Made by a program: the position numbers and the translations under genes. The notes beneath the pieces were generated by a model. It was not told the origin of the DNA and made no database searches. It was given only the letters and a program-made list of their open reading frames with translations. A stretch of DNA of 5,234 nt from Bacteroidales bacterium (GTDB taxonomy: Bacteria > Bacteroidota > Bacteroidia > Bacteroidales > UBA932), in contig JAFWPT010000053.1 in the NCBI GenBank assembly GCA_017509375.1, forward strand, positions 1 to 5,234. Direction: 5' to 3'. This document shows positions 1 to 4,904 of the stretch, one piece after another. Each line of letters opens with the position of its first letter. Positions within the stretch are counted from its first letter, which is position 1.

Positions 1-27
1 CAATAAGGAGAATACAATTTTTTTCAT
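1..27 (-). CDS. 5' end of a divergent gene, probable exported protein (partial)
   Basis: Read leftward from the ATG at 27-25, nine codons give MKKIVFSLL with no stop before the window edge. A lysine pair followed by a hydrophobic run is the usual start of a Sec or lipoprotein signal peptide, so the product is probably exported. A perfect Bacteroides-type -7 box (TATTTTTG, read 43 to 36) sits eight bases upstream of this ATG, which supports it as a real start. Nothing can be said about the mature protein or its function. The alternative is a chance ATG in non-coding DNA. The case rests on the signal-like peptide and the promoter together, and the reading frame beyond the window would settle it. 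Confidence 0.5.
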
Positions 28-52
28 ACTGTTCACAAAAATACTATTTTTG
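22..52 (+). promoter_or_regulatory. Candidate promoter for the GSCFA gene
   Basis: TATTTTTG at 45-52 matches the Bacteroides -7 consensus TAnnTTTG exactly. TTTC at 22-25, 19 bases upstream, matches three of four bases of the -33 element TTTG. The -7 box ends eight bases before the ATG at 61, so transcription would start within a few bases of the start codon and leave a leader of about five bases or fewer. There is no Shine-Dalgarno sequence in that gap. The -33 part is weak, because it is also the complement of the ATGAAA start of the opposite gene. Confidence 0.6.
36..52. repeat. Perfect 17-base palindrome between divergent starts
   Basis: CAAAAATACTATTTTTG is an inverted repeat with two perfect 8-base arms (36-43 and 45-52) round a single central C at 44. 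Each arm is itself a TAnnTTTG box on its own strand. The palindrome could therefore be a back-to-back pair of -7 elements, an operator for a dimeric regulator, or both. Further out, TTTCAT (22-27) and ATGAAA (61-66) are also symmetric about position 44. Confidence 0.8.
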
Positions 53-66
53 CACAGAAAATGAAA
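36..66 (-). promoter_or_regulatory. Candidate promoter for the leftward gene at the window edge
   Basis: On the minus strand TATTTTTG (43 to 36) is an exact TAnnTTTG -7 box, and TTTC (66 to 63) lies 19 bases upstream as a three-of-four -33 match. The box ends eight bases before the leftward ATG at 27, the same spacing as for the GSCFA gene on the other strand. The -33 match falls on the first codons of the GSCFA gene, so it may be coincidental. Confidence 0.5.
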
Positions 67-906
67 CTCACGACACAAGTAAATATCGATACACCGTCCC
101 GGAAATTCAGTTTAACCGACAAGATAATACTGCTCGGCAGTTGCTTTGCAGACAACATGGCGGCGAAACTGTCCGACGCAGGGTTTAATGTATGTTCAAA
201 TCCTTTCGGCACCCTATACAATCCCGAATCGATACGCAATGCCATCCGAAGGCTTGATTCAGGCACCCCTTTCCGTGCGGAAGACTGCGTGCCTATGGGA
301 GCCGGCGCAGGCTTGATATGCTCCTACGAACATCATACGAGCTTTGCAAGGGCGAGTGAAGAAGAGTTTCTTGCAAATGCCAACGGAAGGCTGCTTGACG
401 CTTGCAAATTCTGGGAACAAGCCGACAGGGTCATCATCACCCTGGGTACTTCTTTCGTATGGTATGCCGGTGGCAATGCCGTGTCAAACTGTCTTAAGCG
501 ACCTGCCTCAGAGTTCACCCGCTTCATGCTACCCCCTGGCCGTACAGCCATGATTGTTCAAGAAATAATCGACGGACATCCGGATAAAGATTTCACTCTT
601 ACAGTATCCCCTATACGGCATCTAGGCAACGGAGCCCACCAGAATTCGCTGAGCAAAGCCGCACTGCTGCTGGCCGCAGATTCCTGCAAGGGCTGCTATT
701 ATTTCCCCGCCTTTGAGATTATGAACGATGAACTGCGCGACTACCGCTTCTACGCGGAGGACTTGGTGCACCCATCCGCAACCGCGGTCCAGTACATCTG
801 GGAACGCTTCCTTGATACTTGTACCGAGGCTTCCGAGCTGGAACTGATACGATCAAACGAAAAAGCGGCACGCCAGAAAGCGCACCGCCCTTTGCTCGCC
901 CGCTGA
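61..906 (+). CDS. GSCFA-domain protein (SGNH-hydrolase-like), 281 aa
   Basis: The family is named for its GSCFA motif, here at residues 26-30, with Ser27 in the position of the SGNH/GDSL nucleophile. Further blocks are NPFGTLYNP (47-55), LGTSFVW (128-134), SNC (142-144), VSPIRHLGNG (182-191) and DLVHPS (234-239). In the last, Asp234 and His237 fit the DxxH catalytic pair of SGNH hydrolases. An esterase or acyl/acetyl-removing activity is therefore plausible, but no substrate is established for the family and none can be read here. No signal peptide or membrane segment is visible, so it is probably cytoplasmic. At 281 residues it is somewhat shorter than the roughly 310-330 I recall for Bacteroidota members; the C-terminus ends in a short basic tail from about residue 266. 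The start at 61 is chosen because the conserved N-terminal strand begins at once and a -7 box lies just upstream. It is convergent with yebC, with 24 bases between the stops. Confidence 0.9.
   Translation: MKLTTQVNIDTPSRKFSLTDKIILLGSCFADNMAAKLSDAGFNVCSNPFGTLYNPESIRNAIRRLDSGTPFRAEDCVPMGAGAGLICSYEHHTSFARASEEEFLANANGRLLDACKFWEQADRVIITLGTSFVWYAGGNAVSNCLKRPASEFTRFMLPPGRTAMIVQEIIDGHPDKDFTLTVSPIRHLGNGAHQNSLSKAALLLAADSCKGCYYFPAFEIMNDELRDYRFYAEDLVHPSATAVQYIWERFLDTCTEASELELIRSNEKAARQKAHRPLLAR
860..888 (-). terminator. Intrinsic terminator of the TPR-yebC operon, antisense inside the GSCFA gene
   Basis: Read on the minus strand from 888, GCGGTGCGC pairs with GCGTGCCGC across a six-base loop (TTTCTG, 879-874). 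The stem has nine pairs, seven Watson-Crick and two G-U (884 with 869, 883 with 870), and is followed directly by TTTTT at 864-860. On the plus strand the two wobble pairs become A-C mismatches and the T-run becomes an A-run upstream, so the structure is specific to leftward transcripts. It starts 42 bases beyond the yebC stop codon. It lies within codons of about residues 267-276 of the GSCFA protein. Confidence 0.65.
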
Positions 907-930
907 CCTGCGGGTATGGTGAACTGAAGA

Positions 931-1680
931 CTACTCTTCCGGTTTCATTGTCGTGTACACATTGGTAACGTCCTCGTCGTCTTCAATGAGACCGGTGAGT
1001 TTGTCGAGCGTAGCACGCTGCTCCGGCGTCACGTCCTTAAGATCCACATTGGGAATCTGCTCGAAACCACCGGAGATAAGCTCGAAGCCGTTCTCCTCTA
1101 TGTACTTCTGGATAGAACCGTAGGATGTAGGCTCTCCGTAGATGACAATGACCTTGGTCTCGTTGTCATCCTTGTCCACCTCAACCTGCTCAAACAACTC
1201 TTCTACACCGTAATCAATCAGTTCGAGTTCCAGCTCTTCCAGGTCTATGCCATCCTTCTCCTTGATGCGGAAAGTGCATTTGCGGTCAAACATGAAGGAA
1301 ACGCTGCCGCTGGTACCAAGGGATCCACCGCACTTGTTGAAATAGCTGCGGACGTTGGCTACGGTGCGGGTATTGTTATCCGTCGCCGCTTCCACCAGGT
1401 ATGCTATACCGAAGGGACCGAAGCCTTCATAGATGATCTCCTTGAAGTCACCCTGCTTGCTCTCGGTGGCCTTCTTGATGGCGCGCTCTATGTTTTCCTT
1501 GGGCATCTGCTCTGAACGGGCCTCTGCCATCAAGGCACGGAGACGGGGGTTTCCGGTAACGTCCGGTCCGCCCTGCTTCACGGCTATGGTGATTTCCTTA
1601 CCGAGTTTGGTGAAGGTACGGGCCATGTGGCCCCACCTCTTCAGTTTCCTTTCCTTGCGGAACTCAAATGCTCTTCCCAT
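931..1680 (-). CDS. yebC: YebC/PmpR/TACO1 family protein, 249 aa
   Basis: This is a full-length cytoplasmic YebC-family protein. Family landmarks are the N-terminal GRAFEFRKERK...FTKLGKEI region (2-30, the Bacteroidota version of the usual AGHSKW start), KQGGPD (35-40), MPKENIERAIKKA (59-71), YEGFGPFGIAYLVEAATDNN (84-103) with TRTVANVR (104-111), and the closing DDEDVTNVYTTM (234-245). Members were first annotated as transcriptional regulators. The mitochondrial homologue TACO1 is a translational activator, and more recent work on bacterial homologues points to relief of ribosome stalling at proline-rich stretches; which role applies here is inference. The start two bases after the TPR stop codon agrees with the family N-terminus. 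A weak AGAGG at 1695-1691 lies ten bases upstream, inside the TPR gene. It is the second gene of a leftward operon and ends at a convergent junction with the GSCFA gene. Confidence 0.95.
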   Translation of the reverse strand: MGRAFEFRKERKLKRWGHMARTFTKLGKEITIAVKQGGPDVTGNPRLRALMAEARSEQMPKENIERAIKKATESKQGDFKEIIYEGFGPFGIAYLVEAATDNNTRTVANVRSYFNKCGGSLGTSGSVSFMFDRKCTFRIKEKDGIDLEELELELIDYGVEELFEQVEVDKDDNETKVIVIYGEPTSYGSIQKYIEENGFELISGGFEQIPNVDLKDVTPEQRATLDKLTGLIEDDEDVTNVYTTMKPEE

Positions 1681-1682
1681 AA

Positions 1683-2363
1683 TTACTTAGCCTCTGCTCG
1701 GGTGATATACTTGTCAATATCGTAACCTTCCATGGACTGGGGGTACTTGTCCTTGATTGTCTTGTAGCAAGACAAGGCTTTGGCGTTGTCGCCAAGCTGC
1801 TCATACAAGATACCGGCCTTAAGCAGGTAAGCCGCAGCAAAAGCATTGTCAGCTCTGCTGGCTGCCTTGTCGTATGCGGCTATTGCCTCATTGTACTTCT
1901 CAAGTCCGACGTATGCATCGCCTTGGCAGGCAAGGGCGCGGGCGGCCAGGATAGGCTCTTTGCCGTTGTATTTCTTCAGGTAGTCGAGAGCCTGCTCGTA
2001 CTGGCCGAGCTGGAGGGCGCAGACGCCGGCTTCCAGATACACGGCAGCACCGGCCTTGGAGCCATACTCGGAAATGACGTCGGCGAGTCCGAGCACATTG
2101 CCGTCACCGTTGAGAGCCAGCTCATACTCGCCGGCCTCGAAACTTTGTTCTGCAGGGAAAGCCTGCTGGACAGCCTCGGCACACTTGGGCTGGTAAATCA
2201 ACTTCACATAAGCGAATACAAGCAGTGCCAGCACTACTACCGCACAAATGATTGTCCAAATGGCTTTCTTATGCTCATTGTAGAACTGATCCGTCTTGGA
2301 AACGGTTTCCTGAAGGTTCTCCTGACGGAGAGCTTCCTTTTCATTTAGTTTTTCCTTTGCCAT
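1683..2363 (-). CDS. Membrane-anchored tetratricopeptide-repeat protein, 226 aa
   Basis: A charged N-terminal segment (1-33) precedes one hydrophobic membrane helix at about 34-56 (AIWTIICAVVVLALLVF...). A soluble C-terminal part carries about three TPR-like units at roughly 107-140, 141-173 and 175-209. These are recognisable by pairs such as LQLGQYEQALDYLKKY and LGDNAKALSCYKTIKDKYP. The closing EGYDIDKYITRAEAK resembles the end of a conserved Bacteroidota family. The single anchor followed by TPRs is the layout of YfgM-like proteins, which assist at the SecYEG translocon, but an equivalent role is only inference. With positively charged residues before the helix (HKK, 31-33), the TPR part is probably periplasmic. 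It is the first gene of the leftward operon, transcribed from the promoter at 2409-2402, with yebC starting two bases after its TAA stop. No Shine-Dalgarno sequence is present; the leader is A/T-rich, as is usual for the phylum. Confidence 0.9.
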   Translation of the reverse strand: MAKEKLNEKEALRQENLQETVSKTDQFYNEHKKAIWTIICAVVVLALLVFAYVKLIYQPKCAEAVQQAFPAEQSFEAGEYELALNGDGNVLGLADVISEYGSKAGAAVYLEAGVCALQLGQYEQALDYLKKYNGKEPILAARALACQGDAYVGLEKYNEAIAAYDKAASRADNAFAAAYLLKAGILYEQLGDNAKALSCYKTIKDKYPQSMEGYDIDKYITRAEAK

Positions 2364-2401
2364 ATTAGCGTTAATTTTAATTTTCTGAACAAAATAGCTG
2401 A

Positions 2402-2409
2402 CAAAGGTA
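2402..2409 (-). promoter_or_regulatory. -7 box of the TPR-yebC operon promoter
   Basis: On the minus strand TACCTTTG (2409 to 2402) matches TAnnTTTG exactly. At the usual 19-base spacing no TTTG is present; the nearest partial match is TTAG at 2433-2430. The expected transcript would have a leader of about 34 bases before the ATG at 2363. The remainder of the 79-base gap (2364-2442) is very A/T-rich and holds no gene. Confidence 0.65.
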
Positions 2410-2430
2410 GTAATTTCAATTAAATTATCC

Positions 2431-2438
2431 TAATTTTG
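2431..2438 (+). promoter_or_regulatory. -7 box of the recF operon promoter
   Basis: TAATTTTG is an exact TAnnTTTG match ending only four bases before the recF ATG at 2443. Transcription would begin at or next to the start codon, giving a leaderless or nearly leaderless message. No -33 TTTG is found 19 bases upstream (TAGT at 2408-2411). That position lies within the opposing -7 box. Confidence 0.6.
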
Positions 2439-2442
2439 CAAT

Positions 2443-3558
2443 ATGCCTGTATTGAAGAAAATAGTAATTCAGGATTTCCGCAATATATCCTTGCAGGAAC
2501 TCTCTTTTTCCCCGAATATAAACTGCATCTGGGGAGGCAACGGAGAGGGCAAGACCAACCTTTTGGACGCGATATACTACTTGTCCATGACCAAAAGCGG
2601 GATTCAGGTATCTGAGAAATTCAATTTCAGGCATGGCTGCCAGGCTTTTGCCATCAGCGGCCTTTACGACCTGAAAGGGGAAAACGACGTCCGCTTCTCC
2701 ATACGGGTAAGCGACGGAAACGAAAAGAAGGTTTATCGTGACGACAAATCCTATTCCAGGGTTTCGGAGCATATAGGAGTGCTGCCGATAGTGCTTGTAT
2801 CCCCCGCCGATACCGAACTGGTAAGCGAGTCGGGAGAAGAGAGACGACGGTTCGCCAATGCCTTCATTTCCCAGCTGGACAGGCAGTATCTTTCAGACCT
2901 TCAACAATATAACCGCCTGCTGGCCCAGCGCAACCGGCTTCTGAAAGACCATAACCCGGATGACGGGCTGCTGGAAACTTTCGACCTCAGGATGGCTCCC
3001 CTGGCATCCGGCATAGCGCGGGCCAGAAACAGTTTCGCCGAAGAGATGCTGCCTGTAGTACAGAACTACTACTGCTCCATCTCCGGCGGCCGTGAGCAGG
3101 TATCCATTGATTACAAGACGGATATTGCGGATCGTAGCCTGGAAGACGTCATGCGTTCCAGAAGAGAACGGGACCTGGCCCTTGGCTACACTACCGGCGG
3201 CATCCAGAGAGATGATTTCGTCTTTGCCATGGACGGCTTCCCCATCAAACGCTGCGGCTCCCAGGGGCAACAGAAGTCGTTTCTGGTAGCCCTGAAGTTT
3301 GCCCAGTATGAAATCATGAAACAGCGCTGGGGCTTCCCTCCGATACTGCTTCTGGACGACCTGTTCGATAAACTCGACATGGATAGGGCTGGCAATCTGC
3401 TCCAAATGGTTGCCGGCAACGAATTCGGGCAGATATTCATTTCAGATACGGACAAGTCCCGTACAGAATCGCTCATTGAAAAGAATACGGCAGACCGCGC
3501 TTATTTCAAAGCTTCTGCCGGAACATTCAGGTGCATAGATGGAAACGTTCAGGATTAA
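2443..3558 (+). CDS. recF: DNA replication/repair protein RecF, 371 aa
   Basis: RecF is an ABC/SMC-like ATPase that binds DNA and, with RecO and RecR, helps load RecA at single-strand gaps. The N-terminus (VLKKIVIQDFRN, 3-14) is typical. Walker A is GGNGEGKTN at 31-39. VLVSPADTELV (117-127) followed by GEERRRF (131-137) is the RecF-specific stretch. GGIQRDDF is at 252-259, the ABC signature is SQGQQKS (273-279), and Walker B is ILLLDDLFDKLD (301-312) with Asp305 and Asp306. All expected ATPase elements are present, and the length is normal for the family (about 360-375). The ATG at 2443 fits the family N-terminus. It is the first gene of a rightward operon and overlaps the next gene by 20 bases. 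As is common in Bacteroidota, dnaA, dnaN and gyrB do not adjoin it here. The alternative, another SMC-like ATPase, is unlikely given the motifs and length. Confidence 0.97.
   Translation: MPVLKKIVIQDFRNISLQELSFSPNINCIWGGNGEGKTNLLDAIYYLSMTKSGIQVSEKFNFRHGCQAFAISGLYDLKGENDVRFSIRVSDGNEKKVYRDDKSYSRVSEHIGVLPIVLVSPADTELVSESGEERRRFANAFISQLDRQYLSDLQQYNRLLAQRNRLLKDHNPDDGLLETFDLRMAPLASGIARARNSFAEEMLPVVQNYYCSISGGREQVSIDYKTDIADRSLEDVMRSRRERDLALGYTTGGIQRDDFVFAMDGFPIKRCGSQGQQKSFLVALKFAQYEIMKQRWGFPPILLLDDLFDKLDMDRAGNLLQMVAGNEFGQIFISDTDKSRTESLIEKNTADRAYFKASAGTFRCIDGNVQD
3529..3533 (+). promoter_or_regulatory. SD-like AGGTG before the DUF721 gene
   Basis: AGGTG lies five bases upstream of the ATG at 3539, inside the last codons of recF. 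It is one of the few Shine-Dalgarno-like stretches near a start in this window and could help re-initiation where the two genes overlap. It may equally be a product of recF codons, and Bacteroidota rely little on such sites. Confidence 0.3.
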
Positions 3559-3871
3559 ACGCAAAAACGCGATACCTCTTTCATCGGCTATCCGGGACTA
3601 CCTGAAGGAAGCACACCTTACCTCCGGGATAAACACCAGATGCATTTTTGCCGCATGGGACGAAGTGTCGGGTACGGCACCCTTCACTATCAAGCGTTTC
3701 TACAGGAACGGAAAACTGTACATCACTTTCAATTCTTCAGTTGTCCGGGACCAGATGAAGCCAAGGAAAGAATTACTGATTGAAAAAATAAATGACCGCC
3801 TGGCCAAAGACCCGTTCTTTTCCACCGACGAACACTATGTTTCCTGGGTAGAAGATATTGTACTGAAATGA
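3539..3871 (+). CDS. DUF721 (DciA-like) protein, 110 aa
   Basis: A small cytoplasmic DUF721-family protein. Visible features are a basic start with KRKNAIPLSSAIRDYLKE (7-24), the family's AWDEVSG (39-45), and KLYITFNSSVVRDQM (59-73) running into RKELLIEKIN (76-85). These correspond to the compact KH-like core of DciA. In other bacteria DciA interacts with the replicative helicase DnaB and helps place it on DNA, standing in for DnaC or DnaI. The same role here is inference. Adjacency to recF is supportive, because DUF721 genes also follow recF in actinobacteria. The protein is little more than the core, with a short tail, whereas many DciA proteins carry a longer extension. It overlaps recF by 20 bases and pdxB by four (ATGA), so translation of the three is likely coupled. 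The ATG at 3539 places the conserved KRKN segment close to the N-terminus, as in relatives. Confidence 0.85.
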   Translation: METFRIKRKNAIPLSSAIRDYLKEAHLTSGINTRCIFAAWDEVSGTAPFTIKRFYRNGKLYITFNSSVVRDQMKPRKELLIEKINDRLAKDPFFSTDEHYVSWVEDIVLK

Positions 3872-4902
3872 AAGTAGTTATCGACAAAGCTATTCCATTT
3901 ATCGAAGGGGTCATGGAACCTTTCGCGGATGTTCTGTATGCCGACGGACTGTCTATCAGCCCCAACGACATACGGGACGCTGATGCGATGATCATACGTA
4001 CCCGCACAAGGTGCAACCGGGACCTGCTGGAAAACAGCAGCGTTCGGTTCATCGCTACCGCCACCATAGGCACAGACCACATCGATCTGCCCTATTGCAA
4101 CCAAAAAGGCATCCATGTGCAGAACGCTGCCGGCTGCAATGCCGGAGGTGTTATGAACTACGTCCTGTCTGCCATTTACGGCAGCGCTTCCAGAAAACGT
4201 ATGCGGCTGGAAGGCAGCACGGTTGGCATAGTCGGGGTGGGGAACGTCGGTTCCCGTGTCGAGCGTGCGTTGCAGATACTCGGGTTCAAGGTCCTTAAGT
4301 GCGACCCTCCAAGGGCCGCCGTAGAAGGTCCCGCGCAATATTGCGACCTCGACTTCCTGCTTCGTAATTCAGACATTGTCACCCTCCACGTACCTTTGAA
4401 TCAGGAAACCGTATGGATGGCCGACGCCCGTTTCTTTTCCAAGATGAAACTGGGGGCCATATTCGTCAATGCGGCCAGAGGCGAACTTGTAGTTGAGGAT
4501 GATCTCATTCAAGCCATACCGAAGCTTGGATCCGTGATTATTGACACTTGGTGCAACGAGCCAAATATCAATAAGGAACTGCTTTCCAAAGTAGATATTG
4601 CCACACCTCATATAGCCGGTTATTCATTCCAGGGCAAGCTGCTGGGCACCGCAATGTCCGTACGTTCTCTTGCCCGGTTCTTCGGGATCAAGGAATTGTT
4701 CGAGTTCTTTCCGTCCCCCGAAGTGGATGTCCGCGATGCAGTAAAGCTCGATCTCAGAGGCAAGAGCGAAGGGCAGATTGCCTCCGTCATCCAATACAAC
4801 TACCCTATCTTCACCGACGATTTCATGTTCAGGATCGATCCCGACAATTTTGAATTCTTCCGCGAGCATTACAACTACAGACGAGAATTTTTTATCGATT
4901 GA
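3868..4902 (+). CDS. pdxB: Erythronate-4-phosphate dehydrogenase PdxB, 344 aa
   Basis: PdxB oxidises 4-phospho-D-erythronate to 3-hydroxy-2-oxo-4-phosphooxybutanoate in the deoxyxylulose-phosphate-dependent route to pyridoxal 5'-phosphate, in the cytoplasm. It belongs to the D-2-hydroxyacid dehydrogenases. Family features are GTDHID (68-73), NAAGCNAGGVMNY (86-98), and the Rossmann glycine motif GVGNVG (123-128) with Asp146 at the end of the next strand, suiting NAD. The catalytic triad is Arg204 (NAARGE), Glu231 (DTWCNEP) and His248 (TPHIAGYS). The TPHIAGYSFQGK stretch and the end FREHYNYRREF mark PdxB rather than a generic lactate- or phosphoglycerate-type enzyme. At 344 residues it lacks roughly the last 30 of the E. 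coli protein, which I regard as normal for Bacteroidota and not a truncation. It starts inside the DUF721 stop codon (ATGA overlap) and is followed two bases later by the DUF4301 gene. No Shine-Dalgarno sequence is visible. Confidence 0.94.
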   Translation: MKVVIDKAIPFIEGVMEPFADVLYADGLSISPNDIRDADAMIIRTRTRCNRDLLENSSVRFIATATIGTDHIDLPYCNQKGIHVQNAAGCNAGGVMNYVLSAIYGSASRKRMRLEGSTVGIVGVGNVGSRVERALQILGFKVLKCDPPRAAVEGPAQYCDLDFLLRNSDIVTLHVPLNQETVWMADARFFSKMKLGAIFVNAARGELVVEDDLIQAIPKLGSVIIDTWCNEPNINKELLSKVDIATPHIAGYSFQGKLLGTAMSVRSLARFFGIKELFEFFPSPEVDVRDAVKLDLRGKSEGQIASVIQYNYPIFTDDFMFRIDPDNFEFFREHYNYRREFFID

Positions 4903-4904
4903 TT

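Noticed and set aside
899..914. Short hairpin CCCGC-TGACCT-GCGGG spanning the GSCFA stop codon, possible rightward terminator
   Set aside because: The stem has only five perfect pairs and no T-run follows on either strand. It may contribute at the convergent junction but does not qualify as an intrinsic terminator.
1923..2348. Plus-strand open frame of 141 codons opposite the TPR gene
   Set aside because: It runs antisense to a clear TPR protein, its sequence shows no family features, and no promoter box precedes it.
2893..3405. Antisense open frame of 170 codons within recF
   Set aside because: It lies opposite a complete, motif-rich recF, resembles no family I know, and has no promoter or start context. 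Long antisense frames are common opposite genes with this codon use.
4011..4298. Arginine- and histidine-rich 95-codon frame overlapping pdxB in another frame
   Set aside because: The skewed composition is what an out-of-frame reading of pdxB gives, and the pdxB frame is fully supported by catalytic motifs.
3835..4338. Antisense open frame of 167 codons opposite the DUF721-pdxB junction
   Set aside because: It is opposite the strongly conserved substrate- and NAD-binding parts of PdxB and shows no recognisable domain, so it is treated as a shadow of pdxB.
4391..4398. Exact TAnnTTTG match (TACCTTTG) inside pdxB
   Set aside because: It encodes Val-Pro-Leu within a conserved part of PdxB, has no -33 partner and no gene start close downstream, so it is most simply a codon coincidence.
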